A stretch of 64,000 nucleotides of DNA. Source: JACVRW01 sp963846505 (lineage in GTDB: Bacteria > Actinomycetota > Thermoleophilia > Solirubrobacterales > Thermoleophilaceae). A model generated the notes under the pieces. The model had not been told where the DNA came from. It did no database searches and saw nothing but the letters and a program-made list of their open reading frames with translations. The translations under genes were made by a program, and so were the position numbers. Shown here piece after piece: positions 34,073 to 44,059 of the stretch; position 1 is the stretch's first letter, and each line of letters starts with the position of its first letter. The stretch lies in the NCBI GenBank assembly GCA_963846505.1, contig CAWJWD010000001.1, positions 682,001 to 746,000 on the forward strand, written 5' to 3'.

Positions 34073-35803
34073 GTGACGCGCGTGCAGCCCACGCTCGAGG
34101 TCGCGCGAGCGCGCGGGTACGCGGCCCGGGTGCGGATCCTGGTCGCCGTCGTGGGGGCCGCGCTGCTGGCAGCGGAGCCCGGCATGACCCGGTACCCGGT
34201 CGCCGCCGCAGTCGGGCTGGGGGTGATCGGCCTGACCGGCGTCGTGCAGTGGCTGGTGCACAGCGAGCGCTTGCTGGCCGTGGAAGAGGCGCTCTCGTGC
34301 GTCGCCGTGATCACGATCGTCGGCTGGAGCGGAGGGCAGGTCGACGCGATCAGCGTGCTCTGGCTCGTCGCCGCCGCGACGGGGGTGCTCGCGCGGGGCG
34401 GGCGCGTCGGTTCCGTCGGGCGCGTGATCGTGGTCGCCACGCTGTGCTCGCCGTTGATCACGCGCGACGGGATGAGCGCCGAGAGCGTCGGGTTCGCATT
34501 CGGGTCGATCGCGCTGTTGCTGGCCACCGGGCGCATCTCGCGTGAGACGGCGGGGCTGCTCGAACGAGCCCGTCACGACGCGGCGCACGACTCGCTGACG
34601 GGGCTGCTCTCGCGCTCCGCGTTCCGGGCTCAGGTCGACGTCGCCGGCTCGCTGGCGACGAGCGAGCGACCGGCGGCGCTGATCGCCATCGACCTCGACG
34701 ACTTCGGCGCCGTCAACAAGCGCCTCGGTCACGCGGCCGGGGATCGCCTGCTCGCCGAGGCGGCAGGCCGCATGCAGGGAGCGCTGCGAGACGAGGACAT
34801 TCTCGGCCGGCTCGGTGGCGACGAGTTCGCCGCCCTCGCGTTCTGCGACGACCCCGAGCCGGTGGCCCGGCGCCTGTTGGACGCGCTCGCCCGAGGAGGC
34901 ACCTCGGCCTGTGCCGGCATCGCCCTCGCCCCGCGAGACGGCAAGGACGCCGAGGCGCTGCTCGTCGCCTCCGACGTGGCGCTGCGGCTGACCAAGCGCG
35001 ACGGCACCCGCAGCGTCGGCGTCTACCACGGTGCGCCGATCTCCTCCGACGGCGTCGACGGCGCCCATGCCGGCCTCGAACGCCTGTGCCGCGGGGACGG
35101 GCTCAGCATGGTCGTGCAGCCGATCGTCGACCTCGACAGCGGCGAAGCGCACGCCTACGAAGCGCTCGCGCGCTTCGCGACCCGTGACGGCCACGGCCCG
35201 TTGCAGTGGTTCGCGCTCGCCGACGAGTTCGGCCTGCGAGCCGACCTCGAACTGGCGTGCCTGAAGGCCGCGCTCGCCCTGCTCGAGGACCTGCCCCCGG
35301 CCGCTCGCCTCAGCGTCAACCTCTCGGCGCCGGTGCTCGTCGACGACCGCACCGCGACGCTGCTCGCCGACACGACCGACGTGTCGCGCCTGATCGTCGA
35401 GGTGACCGAGGAAACGCTCATCCGCCACGGCGCGGCGATCGAACGCACCCTCAGCCAGCTTCGCGAGCGCGGCGTGCGCTTCGCGGTCGACGACGTCGGC
35501 GCCGGCTACTCGGGCCTCACCCAGCTCGCGACCCTGCGACCGACCTACGTCAAGCTCGATCGCGGACTCGTGCACGGCATCGACACCGACCCCTCGCGCG
35601 TGGCGCTCGTGCGCGCACTCGCCGACTACGCCCGCCAAACCGACGGGCTGCTCGTCGCCGAGGGAGTCGAGACCACCGCCGAGCTCGCACACGTCCGCGC
35701 CGCCGGCGCCCCCCTCGTCCAGGGCTACCTGCTCGCACGACCCGGCCCGCCCTGGCCGACGATCGCCAGCTCCGACTGCGTGTCCAGCCTGACGCCTGCC
35801 TGA
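34073..35803 (+). CDS. Membrane GGDEF-EAL cyclic-di-GMP enzyme
   Basis: 576 residues from GTG 34073 (GTG 34082 is possible). About five N-terminal membrane helices span residues 18-155. The GGDEF domain follows, with an intact GGDEF in LGRLGGDEFAALAF. The EAL domain runs from about residue 340, with AYEALARF, substrate Asn in RLSVNLSAP, metal Glu in IVEVTEETL, DDVGAGYSGL and VAEGVETTAE. Both active sites look complete, so it could make or degrade c-di-GMP. A sensing role for the membrane part is inferred. No partner gene adjacent. Confidence 0.92.
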   Translation: MTRVQPTLEVARARGYAARVRILVAVVGAALLAAEPGMTRYPVAAAVGLGVIGLTGVVQWLVHSERLLAVEEALSCVAVITIVGWSGGQVDAISVLWLVAAATGVLARGGRVGSVGRVIVVATLCSPLITRDGMSAESVGFAFGSIALLLATGRISRETAGLLERARHDAAHDSLTGLLSRSAFRAQVDVAGSLATSERPAALIAIDLDDFGAVNKRLGHAAGDRLLAEAAGRMQGALRDEDILGRLGGDEFAALAFCDDPEPVARRLLDALARGGTSACAGIALAPRDGKDAEALLVASDVALRLTKRDGTRSVGVYHGAPISSDGVDGAHAGLERLCRGDGLSMVVQPIVDLDSGEAHAYEALARFATRDGHGPLQWFALADEFGLRADLELACLKAALALLEDLPPAARLSVNLSAPVLVDDRTATLLADTTDVSRLIVEVTEETLIRHGAAIERTLSQLRERGVRFAVDDVGAGYSGLTQLATLRPTYVKLDRGLVHGIDTDPSRVALVRALADYARQTDGLLVAEGVETTAELAHVRAAGAPLVQGYLLARPGPPWPTIASSDCVSSLTPA

Positions 35804-35852
35804 GATCTCGCCGGGCGCAGCTCGAGCGCGTCCGCGCGTCTATGCTCGCCGG

Positions 35853-37478
35853 GTGCGGAGGTGGATGCCGATCGTCATTCTCGCTTCCGCGCAGTTCGTG
35901 ATGGTGCTCGACAGCAGCGTCATGAACGTCTCGATCTCGCAGATCGTCGCCGACCTCGACACCACGATCGAGGGCGTCCAACTGGCGATCACCGCGTACA
36001 CGCTGGTGATGGCCGCGTTCATGCTCGCCGGCGCCAAGCTCGGCGACATCGTCGGTCGCGATCGGATCTTCGCGATCGGCCTTGCGATCTACGGACTCGG
36101 CTCGCTGACGACCGCGCTCAGCCCGAACCTCACCGTGCTGCTGATCGGCTGGTCGCTGATCGAAGGGCTGGGCGCCGCGCTCGTGATCCCGGCGATCGCC
36201 GCGCTGATCGCCGCCAACTACGACGGCAAGGAGCGCGCGCTCTGCTTCGGCATCATCGGCGGCGTCGCAGGGGCTGCGATCGCGCTCGGCCCACTGATCG
36301 GCGGCTGGGTCACGACCGAGCTGAGCTGGCGCTACGTCTTCGCCGCCGAGACGGTGATCGTCGTCGCGATCCTCGTCCTACGGCGCCGGCTGCGTCCAGC
36401 GCCGAAGCTGGCGCAGCCGCCACGCCTCGACGCGATCGGGGTGGCCCTGTCGGCGACCGGGCTCGGGCTCGCCGTGTTCGGGGTGCTCAAGAGCAGTCAG
36501 TGGGGCTGGGTCGAGCCGCGCGGTGCACTCGAGATCGGCGGCACCGAGATCACCCCGCTCGGCTTCTCGGTCGTGCCGTTCCTCATCCTCGGCGGACTCG
36601 CGCTGCTGGCCGGGTTCGCAACCTGGGAGGAACGACGCGAGCGCCTGGGCCGGGACACGCTGCTCGACCGCTCGCTGCTGCGGATCGAGACGCTGCGAGC
36701 CGGGCTCTCGACGCTGCTGATGCAGCAGCTGATCCTGTTGGGCACGTTCTTCGTGCTCCCCGTCTACCTGCAGGTCGTGCTCGGCCTCGACGCGTTCGAG
36801 ACCGGCAAGAAGCTGTTCCCGATGTCGGTCGCGATGCTCGTCGCCGCACTTGCCGGCCCGCGCCTGGCGGCGGTGCTCGCACCCAAGCGCGTCGCCCAAG
36901 CCGGGCTGGTCGCCCTGGTCGCGGCGGCGGTCGTCCTGCTCGGGACCATCGACGTGGAGCTCGAGGGAGGCACCTTCGCGCTGGCGCTGGCGCTCTTCGG
37001 CGTCGGGGCGGGGCTGCTGCTCTCGCAGCTCGGCAACGTGATCATGTCCTCGGTCGAACCCGAGCAGACCAACGAGGCCGGTGGCCTCCAGGGCACTGCC
37101 CAGAACCTCGGCGCGTCGCTCGGAACCGCGGTGATCGGCTCGGTGCTGATCGCTGCGCTCACCAGCGGCTTCATCGCCAAGGTCGAGCAGAACCCCGCGC
37201 TGCCCGAACGGGCGCGCGAGCGCATCGTCGCCGCGGCGTCCGCCGGCATCCCCGTCGTGCCGGTCGACCAGGTCCAGCAGGTCGCGCTCGACAACGGTCT
37301 CTCCCAGGACCAGGCCGCCGCGCTGGCCGAGGACTACGGCGAGGCCCAGCTCGACGGCCTGAAGCGGGCGCTCGGCGCCGTCGCCGTGCTCGCCTTCCTC
37401 TCCCTCTGGTTCACCCGCCGCCTCCCGAGCCGCGCCATCCGCGCCGGCCCCGTCGAACCGGCCCCCGCCGCCAGCTGA
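35853..37478 (+). CDS. MFS exporter, DHA2 (14-helix) family
   Basis: 541 residues from GTG 35853. Family motifs are LDSSVMNVSISQIVADL, GVQLAITAYTLVMAAFML, AKLGDIVGRDRIFAIGL and EGLGAALVIPAIAALIAAN. About 14 hydrophobic segments; a long loop near residues 415-470 (SAGIPVVPVDQVQQVALDNG) is a common insertion in this group. Unlike the 9921 MFS gene this frame is intact. Probable proton antiport of drugs or other hydrophobic compounds. Confidence 0.9.
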   Translation: MRRWMPIVILASAQFVMVLDSSVMNVSISQIVADLDTTIEGVQLAITAYTLVMAAFMLAGAKLGDIVGRDRIFAIGLAIYGLGSLTTALSPNLTVLLIGWSLIEGLGAALVIPAIAALIAANYDGKERALCFGIIGGVAGAAIALGPLIGGWVTTELSWRYVFAAETVIVVAILVLRRRLRPAPKLAQPPRLDAIGVALSATGLGLAVFGVLKSSQWGWVEPRGALEIGGTEITPLGFSVVPFLILGGLALLAGFATWEERRERLGRDTLLDRSLLRIETLRAGLSTLLMQQLILLGTFFVLPVYLQVVLGLDAFETGKKLFPMSVAMLVAALAGPRLAAVLAPKRVAQAGLVALVAAAVVLLGTIDVELEGGTFALALALFGVGAGLLLSQLGNVIMSSVEPEQTNEAGGLQGTAQNLGASLGTAVIGSVLIAALTSGFIAKVEQNPALPERARERIVAAASAGIPVVPVDQVQQVALDNGLSQDQAAALAEDYGEAQLDGLKRALGAVAVLAFLSLWFTRRLPSRAIRAGPVEPAPAAS

Positions 37479-37512
37479 GACGCTGCGCAAGGCCACGGCG
37501 ATCGACGACGCC

Positions 37513-39105
37513 CTACCCGTCGAAGCCCCAGATGGCCGGGACGAGCAGGACCGCGACGGCGAAGAACAGCACGAGCAGCGGCAGGCCGAGCCGCCAGTAG
37601 TCGCCGAAGCGGTAGCCACCGGGCCCGAGCACCATCAGGTTGCCAGGGGTCGCGATCGGCGTCAGGAACGCCGCCGCGGCCGCGACGACCACGCACATGA
37701 GCACGGGCTTCGCGGACACGTCGAGCTCGGCCGCCGCGGAGACCGCGATCGGGATCATGATCAGCGCAGTCGCGGTGTTGCTGATCACCTGCCCGAAGAG
37801 GGCCGTGATCGCGAACAGGCCTACCAGCAGCAGATGGGGTCCGGCCCCGCCGACGACGTCGATCAGCGCGCTCGCCACGTCGTCGGCGGCACCGGTCTGC
37901 CGGATCGCCGTCGAGACGGGGATCATTCCCGCGATCAGCACCACGGTCGTCCACTCCACGGCCCGATGGGCCTGCCCGGCCGAGAGCACGCCGAACGTCA
38001 CGAGGGCGAGCGCCGCCAGCACCCCCGCCACGGCGGGCGGCATGGCACCCGTCGCCAGCAACACGACCATGGCGGCCGTCACGAGCAGCGCACGCCGAGC
38101 GCCGGTCGCAAGGGCCACCGCCTGGCGCCGTACCGCTTCCGGCCGGTCGACGGCGAGCACCTCGCGCTCGTCGAGGTGCTCGTCGAGCGCGCCCCACGTG
38201 CCCTCCAGCAGCAGGGCGTCACCTGCCGCGAGCACCACCTCCCCGCCTTCGAGATCGCGACCCTGTCGCTGGACGGCGAGCACCACGAGATCGTCGCTCC
38301 GGGTGATCATGCCCGGGAAGACGGTCTGGCCGACGAGCTCCGACCGTGGTGCCACGAGCACCTCCGCGACGCCGGACTCACGGGTGAAGAGCTCGCTGGG
38401 GACCTCGTGACGAGCGAGGACCTCGCGGTCGAGCGCGTAGTGGCTCATGAGGGTCCGGGCATGCCGGCTCAGGTCCGCCGACATCGCTCGAGTCTGGCGG
38501 TCCGGCAGGAGGCGCGGCCCCAAGGCCAGCGCGATCGCGATCGTCCCCGCCGTCAGCGGCAGACCGACGAGCGCGAACTCGAAGAAGCCGACGTGCCCCA
38601 CCCCGGCCTGCAGCGCGGCGTCGGAGACCAGGACGTTCACGGGCGAGCCGGTGAGCGCGAGCAGCGAGCCGGCGTGCGCGGCGAAGGCGAGCGGCATCAG
38701 CAGCCGCGACGGCGAGCGCGCGAGCCGAGCCGCGATCACGACCATCATCGGGACGAGCGCGGCGACCGCACCGTTGACCGTGATGATCGCCGCGAGCACC
38801 GCCGCGAGCATGAGCACCGACATGATCAACCGCCCCGGATCGCCGCGGGAGGCGGCAATCAGCCGCTGACCCGCCCACGTCGTGACGCCGGTCGCGTCGA
38901 GCGCCTCGCTGACGACGAACAGCGCCGCGATGAAGATCACCGTCGGGTCGCCGAAGCCCGCGAACGCCTGCTCGACGGAGATGACGCCGGCGCCGTAGAG
39001 CGCCAGCGCGGCGCCGAGCGCCACCACCCCGACGGGCAGCCGGTTCCAGACGAACGACCCGACGGCCGCGCCGAGGACGACGAACGTGATGGTCGCGTCG
39101 GACAC
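37513..39105 (-). CDS. SLC13/DASS-type anion permease with RCK_C domain
   Basis: 530 residues. Two halves of membrane helices are separated by a cytoplasmic insert of about 130 residues (210-340). The insert contains a TrkA-C/RCK_C-like segment (ESGVAEVLVAPRSELVGQTV). Family motifs are ITVNGAVAALVPMMVVIAARL, LLALTGSPVNVLVSD in the first half and GQVISNTATALIMIPIAVSAA in the second. Such transporters move sulfate, di-carboxylates or other anions with Na+. No regulator is adjacent. Confidence 0.9.
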   Translation of the reverse strand: MSDATITFVVLGAAVGSFVWNRLPVGVVALGAALALYGAGVISVEQAFAGFGDPTVIFIAALFVVSEALDATGVTTWAGQRLIAASRGDPGRLIMSVLMLAAVLAAIITVNGAVAALVPMMVVIAARLARSPSRLLMPLAFAAHAGSLLALTGSPVNVLVSDAALQAGVGHVGFFEFALVGLPLTAGTIAIALALGPRLLPDRQTRAMSADLSRHARTLMSHYALDREVLARHEVPSELFTRESGVAEVLVAPRSELVGQTVFPGMITRSDDLVVLAVQRQGRDLEGGEVVLAAGDALLLEGTWGALDEHLDEREVLAVDRPEAVRRQAVALATGARRALLVTAAMVVLLATGAMPPAVAGVLAALALVTFGVLSAGQAHRAVEWTTVVLIAGMIPVSTAIRQTGAADDVASALIDVVGGAGPHLLLVGLFAITALFGQVISNTATALIMIPIAVSAAAELDVSAKPVLMCVVVAAAAAFLTPIATPGNLMVLGPGGYRFGDYWRLGLPLLVLFFAVAVLLVPAIWGFDG

Positions 39106-39145
39106 CTGGCGCGGGGCCGGCTAGCCGGCCGCCTCGGCTCGGGCG

Positions 39146-40807
39146 CTACACCGGCGAGCCGGGGCCAAGCGGGATCCCGAGCGCGTACCAGAGCAGGAAG
39201 AAGGCGGTCCACACCACCGCCATGACGATCGCGTAGGGGATCATCAGCGCGATCACGGTGCCGACGCCGGCATCGCGCTGGTAGCGCGCCGCGAAGACGA
39301 CCATCAGCGCGAAGTAGGGCATCAGCGGCGTCAGGACGTTGACCGGCGAGTCCCCGACGCGGTAGGCGGCGAGCACCGTCTGCGGCTCGACCCCGAGGCG
39401 CAGCATCAGCGGGACGAAGATCGGCGCCACGATCGCCCACTTCGCGATCTTCGCGGGGATCAGGAAGTCGATGATCAGCGTGACGATCACGATGCCGAGC
39501 AGCAGCCATGCCGTGCCGAGGTCGAGTTCCTCGAGCACGTCGCCGAGCGACACCGCCGCGACCTGCGCCATGTTCGTGAAGTCGAAGTACGCGATGAACT
39601 GCGCGATCAGGAGGAAGAGGAACAGCAGGCTCGCGAGACTCGCCCAGGACTTGGTGATCATGTCGAGCGCGTCGTTGCTGTTCTTGATCGTCCCGGTCGC
39701 TCGGCCGAACGCCAGGCCCGCCGCGAGGAAGCTCGCCGAGATGATCACGATCAGGCTGCTCATCAACGGCGAGTCGCCGATGATGTCGCCCGTCTCCGGG
39801 TTGCGCAGCGGCGCTCCGGACGGGAGCGTCAACAGGAGCACGAGCGCCAGCACGCCGAGGACGGCGAAGAGCGCCCAGCGCAGGCCCCTGGCCTCGGCCG
39901 CCGCGTCGATCTCCGGGCCTTCCTCGCGCGCGAGCTCCTGCTCGTCGGCCTGGCTGCGGTCCCACTCGCCGAGGCGGGGCTCGATGATCCGCGTCGTGAT
40001 CAGCGCGATCACGATCGTCGCGAGGATCGTGGAGCCGATCCCGAAGTAGAGGTTCGCCGCGAGGTCGATGTCGACGCTCGAGTCGACGAGCTGGGCCGCC
40101 TCGTTGGTGATGTCGGTGATGACCCCGTCAGCCGGGGTGATGAGGATGTTCACGCTGAAGGCGGCGCTGACGGCGGCGAAGCCTGCCGCGATCCCCGCGA
40201 GCGGATTGCGGCCGACGCTCAGGAACGCGGTCGCCGCGAGCGGTATCAGCACGAGATAGCCCGCGTCGGCGGCGACGCTCGACAGGATCCCGACGAACAC
40301 GATGATGTACGTGAGCGAGCCGGGAGAGGAGATCGCGACGAGCTTGCGGATCAGCGCCCCGATCAGCCCGGAGTGCTCGGCGATGCCCACGCCGATCATC
40401 GCGACCAGGATCACGCCGAGCGCCGTGAAGCCGAGGAAGTTCGACACCAGCGAGGTGAACATGAACCGGATCCCGTCGCCGGTCAGCAGTCCCTCGACCG
40501 AGAACGTCTCGGTCTCGATCTCATAGTCCTCGCCCTCCACCCGCTCGCCGGGCAGCTCGTAGGACGGCCCGCTCGTCTGGGCGTCGTCGCGCTGCTGCAC
40601 CTCGACGGCGGGCGGCTCGGCGACCTCGCTCGTCACGCTCACGTCCGCCCAGTAGAGGGCCTGCGAGAGCACGATCACGATCCCGCAGAGGGCGAGGAAC
40701 AGGATCGCCGGGTGCGGCACCTTGTTCCCGGCACGCTCGACGAGGTCCAGCATGCGCTGCGCGAACCCTCCGCCGGCAGCCTCGGGCTGCCCGGCCGAGT
40801 CGCTCAC
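39146..40807 (-). CDS. AbgT-family transporter
   Basis: 553 residues from GTG 40807, which overlaps the stop of the M20 peptidase gene (GTGA). About 12 hydrophobic segments. Characteristic AbgT stretches are ERAGNKVPHPAILFLALCG, VGILSSVAADAGYLVLIPL, and GDSPVNVLTPLMPYFALMV near the C-terminus. An acidic periplasmic or cytoplasmic loop (residues 65-105) follows helix 1. AbgT proteins transport p-aminobenzoyl-glutamate or export sulfa drugs. Coupling with an M20 amidohydrolase mirrors the abgT-abgAB arrangement, so uptake and hydrolysis of an acyl-amino acid or dipeptide is likely. Confidence 0.92.
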   Translation of the reverse strand: MSDSAGQPEAAGGGFAQRMLDLVERAGNKVPHPAILFLALCGIVIVLSQALYWADVSVTSEVAEPPAVEVQQRDDAQTSGPSYELPGERVEGEDYEIETETFSVEGLLTGDGIRFMFTSLVSNFLGFTALGVILVAMIGVGIAEHSGLIGALIRKLVAISSPGSLTYIIVFVGILSSVAADAGYLVLIPLAATAFLSVGRNPLAGIAAGFAAVSAAFSVNILITPADGVITDITNEAAQLVDSSVDIDLAANLYFGIGSTILATIVIALITTRIIEPRLGEWDRSQADEQELAREEGPEIDAAAEARGLRWALFAVLGVLALVLLLTLPSGAPLRNPETGDIIGDSPLMSSLIVIISASFLAAGLAFGRATGTIKNSNDALDMITKSWASLASLLFLFLLIAQFIAYFDFTNMAQVAAVSLGDVLEELDLGTAWLLLGIVIVTLIIDFLIPAKIAKWAIVAPIFVPLMLRLGVEPQTVLAAYRVGDSPVNVLTPLMPYFALMVVFAARYQRDAGVGTVIALMIPYAIVMAVVWTAFFLLWYALGIPLGPGSPV

Positions 40808-42162
40808 GCGGAGCTTCCGTTCCGGAAGACCTCGGCGTACCTCGTGAAGAAGTCCGCCTCGGCGATCGTCGCCTGCTCGAACTCGTCCAGGACCAGGCGC
40901 TCGTTGGGGCCGTGGATGTTGGCGAAGCCGTCGGTGGTACCGACCAGCAGCATCTCCGCAGCAGGCGCGGCCGCCGCGAGCGCGCTGACGATCGGGATCG
41001 ACCCGCCGCCGCCGGCGAGCACGAGGTCGGCGCCCCACGTGGCCGGCCACACCTCGCGTGCGGCCGCATAGGCGGGTCCGGACGTCTTGGCCGCGAAGCC
41101 GTTGCCCGTCGCCTCGGCCCGCACGTCGAGCTCGATGCCGAACGGCTCGAGGGCGCGCAGGTGCTCGATCACCGCGGCCTGCGCCTCGACCGCGTCCTGC
41201 TCGGGGTGCACGCGCACGTTGAGGACGGCTCGAGCGCGCGGCGAGACCGCGTTGAGCGCGCCGTCGACCGAGGGGACGTCGATGCCGATGACCGTGATCG
41301 CCGGACCGGACCAGACGCGCGAGCCGAGCCCACCCGTGCCGAACAGCGGCAGCCCGTCGCGAATCTCGGCGAGCTCGCGGAACTCCTCCTCGCTCTGCGC
41401 CGTGCCGTCCCACTCCTCGCGGCGCATCCCGGCCACGGCGACGTCGCCGTGCTCGTCGTGCAGCGAGGCGAGCGCGTGCAGCAACACGATCAGGGCATCG
41501 GGCGCCGCGCCGCCGTACTGGCCGCTGTGCTTGGCCGATCCCAGCGTCTCCACCTCGACGGTCACGTTGCCCATGCCGCGCAGGGCGACCGTCAGGGTGG
41601 GCGTGCCGGGCCGGATGCTGCCCGAGTCGCCGACGATCACGGCATCGGCGCGGAACAGTTCGGGGTTCTGCGGCGGATACGACGGCAACGCGCTGCTGCC
41701 GATCTCCTCGTGGCCTTCGATCAGCAGCTTGATCCCCACGGGCGGCCTGCCGTCGTGGGCCAGCAGCGCGCCCACGTGCGCGAGGATGTTCGACTTCGTG
41801 TCGGCGGTGCCGCGGCCGAAGAGCGCGCCGTCGCGTTCCGTCGGCTCGAACGGAGGCGAGTCCCACAGCGCCTCGTCGCCGGCACCGACGACGTCGTAGT
41901 GGCTGTAGAGCAGCACGGTCGGGGCGCCCTCGGGCGCCGGGATCTCGCCGATCACGATCGGCGCCGTATCCGGGAGGTCGAGCCGGTCGACCTCCACGCC
42001 CGCCCCCGCGAACAGCCGGGCGACCATGTCGTGCGCGTCGAGCAGCGGCTGCTCGGGCCGGCCCGCGCCCGAGATCGACGGGATCCGCACCAGCTCCTCG
42101 AGCTCCGAGCGAAGCCCCGGCATCAGCTCCTGGACTCGAGCGCGCTTTCCTGCGTCAGCCAT
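40804..42162 (-). CDS. M20-family metallopeptidase/amidohydrolase
   Basis: 452 residues. Two-zinc M20 motifs are VLLYSHYDVVGAG (His, Asp), GRGTADTKSNILA (bridging Asp), IEGHEEIGSSALP (Glu-Glu), AVIVGDSGSI and the C-terminal TTDGFANIHGPNERLV with the last His. The dimerisation lid domain lies about residues 190-320. It matches carboxypeptidase/dipeptidase-like enzymes and is translated together with the AbgT transporter. A palindrome at 42249-42265 stands upstream. Confidence 0.92.
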   Translation of the reverse strand: MADAGKRARVQELMPGLRSELEELVRIPSISGAGRPEQPLLDAHDMVARLFAGAGVEVDRLDLPDTAPIVIGEIPAPEGAPTVLLYSHYDVVGAGDEALWDSPPFEPTERDGALFGRGTADTKSNILAHVGALLAHDGRPPVGIKLLIEGHEEIGSSALPSYPPQNPELFRADAVIVGDSGSIRPGTPTLTVALRGMGNVTVEVETLGSAKHSGQYGGAAPDALIVLLHALASLHDEHGDVAVAGMRREEWDGTAQSEEEFRELAEIRDGLPLFGTGGLGSRVWSGPAITVIGIDVPSVDGALNAVSPRARAVLNVRVHPEQDAVEAQAAVIEHLRALEPFGIELDVRAEATGNGFAAKTSGPAYAAAREVWPATWGADLVLAGGGGSIPIVSALAAAAPAAEMLLVGTTDGFANIHGPNERLVLDEFEQATIAEADFFTRYAEVFRNGSSA

Positions 42163-42248
42163 CCGTGCCTCCGTCGTCTCCTTGCCGACCCGACCGTCGC
42201 CGTTCGCAACCTCCGCCTGGCGCTGAGCGCCTGGGCGAACCTATGACC

Positions 42249-42265
42249 TGACGATCATTACGTCA
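42249..42265. promoter_or_regulatory. Inverted repeat TGACG-N7-CGTCA upstream of the M20-abgT unit
   Basis: A 5-7-5 inverted repeat in an A+T-rich patch lies between the M20 start (42162, minus strand) and the end of the hydantoinase B gene. Position and symmetry suggest a GntR- or TetR-type operator for the peptidase-transporter operon. Inference only. Confidence 0.45.
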
Positions 42266-42292
42266 AGGCCGTCGAGTACTGAGCCAGCGATA

Positions 42293-44059
42293 TCAGCGCT
42301 GGGCGCCGCGACGCTCGGCCGTCGCCTGCTCGTCGACGGTGTCGTCGTCGCGTATCACGACGCCGTACACCGCCAGGGCACGTTCCCGGGACACCCATCC
42401 CTCCAGCACGTCCTCGAGCACCAGCGTGGGCTCGCGCTCGAGGGGATTCCCGTACCCGCCGCCGCTGCTGGAGATCGAGACGATGCGCTCGCCGGGCTCG
42501 AGCTCGATCGCCCCGACGAGCGGCACCTCGACCCGCTCGCCGCCGGCGTCCTCCTTCCAGACGTTCGTCGGCTGACCGTCATGGCCGCCGCGGACCCCGC
42601 GCGGCGGGTTGTAGTGGGCCTCGACCGAGTAGGCGATGGTCATGGGGCGCTGCTTGGGGCCGTAGGCCACGCGACATCCCAGTCCGCCGCGACGCCGCCC
42701 CGACCCTTCCGTGTCGGGCAGCAGACGCTGTTCGAAGACGTGGATCGGGTACCGCTGCTCGTCGACCTCCACGCTGTCCTTGTAGACGAGCGACGCACAG
42801 ACCGGCAGCAGGTACGTCGGCCAGCCGTCGGCCTCCGGGCTCGCCGGGCCGCCGGCGGAGCCGAGGAAGACCTGATTGACGTACGGGGCGTCGTCGAAGC
42901 GCTCGTCGACGCCCGACACCACGGCCATCGCCGGCGGCATGCCCATCGCGCCCTCGGCAAGCCCGTAGTCGTCGGAAACCGACGCGAACGCGGCCTGCGT
43001 CAGCGAGACGAGGCGATCGGCGACGTTGGTGGTCGCCATCGAGCACGAGTGCGGAAAGCGCGGGATGCCCGCGATGCACCCCTTGCGCAGCCGTACGTCG
43101 ACACGGCGGAACGTGCCGGCATTGTGGGGAATGTCCGGGTCGATCGAGTTGCACAGCCCGATCATCACGTTCGCGGTCGCGCACGCGCGCGACTGGTTGA
43201 GCCCGCCCGGGTAGTTGTCCGGATTGTCGCGCAGGTCGAGCTCGATCCGGCCCTCCTCGGAGTCGACCGTGATGTCGACCTTCAGCGGGATGCCGTCCGG
43301 GAGGCCCGGGTAGGCGTCGTGGGTCGAGGCGCCCTGCAGGCGACCGGCGGGCAGCGCCCGGATGGCCTCCGTCATCCGCAGCTCGCCGTAGTCGAACCAG
43401 TCCGCGATCAGGCTCCGCACGGTCGCGGCGCCATGGCGCCGACAGAGCTCCTCGAGCCGCCGCTCGGCGATGCGCGCCGCACCGAGGGCCGCCAGGTAGT
43501 CCCCGTACCACAGCTCCGGCACGCGGATGCGGCGGCGGCACATCCGGATGACGTCCTCCTCGTCGGCGTAGTCGCGCTGGACGCGGACGCAGGGAAAGTT
43601 GATCGCGCCCTCCTCGTACACGTCCTTCGCACCCGGCATGTAGGTCGTCGGCAGCGAGTTGCCGCAGTCGGCCTGGTGTGCCTTGGCGACCGCGGTGAAC
43701 ACGTGCTCGCCCTCGAAGAAGACCGGCACGAGGATCGCGTGATCGGCGGAGTGGGTGTTGCCCAGGTAGGGATCGTTGTGGAGGAAGGCGTCGCCCTTGG
43801 CGAGCTCGCCGTGGAGCTCGGTCATCGCTTGGGCGAGGAGCTCCGAGCCGATCACGTGGACCGGCAGACCCTCGGCGGAGGACAACAGCTCGCCCTCGGA
43901 CGTGATGATCGCGCAGGAGAAGTCCCGCGCCTGGTTGATGACGGCCGAGCGCGCCGAGCGCAGCAGCGTGTTCGTCATCTCGCGGCAGATGCTGTCGAAG
44001 CGGTTGGCCATGATCGCCAACAGGATCGGATCGGTCGTCGGCTTCGTCGTGATGCTCAC
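42293..44059 (-). CDS. Hydantoinase B/oxoprolinase family protein
   Basis: 588 residues from GTG 44059 (VSITTKPTTDPILLAIMANR). It shows HyuB-family blocks: ICREMTNTLLRSARSAVI, DFSCAIITSEGELLSSAEG, HNDPYLGNTHSADHAILVP, and a C-terminal GGYGNPLEREP. The start overlaps the stop of the HyuA-like gene (GTGA), so the two are made as a pair. They form the ATP-dependent ring-opening or carboxylation type enzymes (hydantoinase, oxoprolinase, acetone or acetophenone carboxylase). The specific substrate is not given by the sequence. Confidence 0.92.
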   Translation of the reverse strand: MSITTKPTTDPILLAIMANRFDSICREMTNTLLRSARSAVINQARDFSCAIITSEGELLSSAEGLPVHVIGSELLAQAMTELHGELAKGDAFLHNDPYLGNTHSADHAILVPVFFEGEHVFTAVAKAHQADCGNSLPTTYMPGAKDVYEEGAINFPCVRVQRDYADEEDVIRMCRRRIRVPELWYGDYLAALGAARIAERRLEELCRRHGAATVRSLIADWFDYGELRMTEAIRALPAGRLQGASTHDAYPGLPDGIPLKVDITVDSEEGRIELDLRDNPDNYPGGLNQSRACATANVMIGLCNSIDPDIPHNAGTFRRVDVRLRKGCIAGIPRFPHSCSMATTNVADRLVSLTQAAFASVSDDYGLAEGAMGMPPAMAVVSGVDERFDDAPYVNQVFLGSAGGPASPEADGWPTYLLPVCASLVYKDSVEVDEQRYPIHVFEQRLLPDTEGSGRRRGGLGCRVAYGPKQRPMTIAYSVEAHYNPPRGVRGGHDGQPTNVWKEDAGGERVEVPLVGAIELEPGERIVSISSSGGGYGNPLEREPTLVLEDVLEGWVSRERALAVYGVVIRDDDTVDEQATAERRGAQR

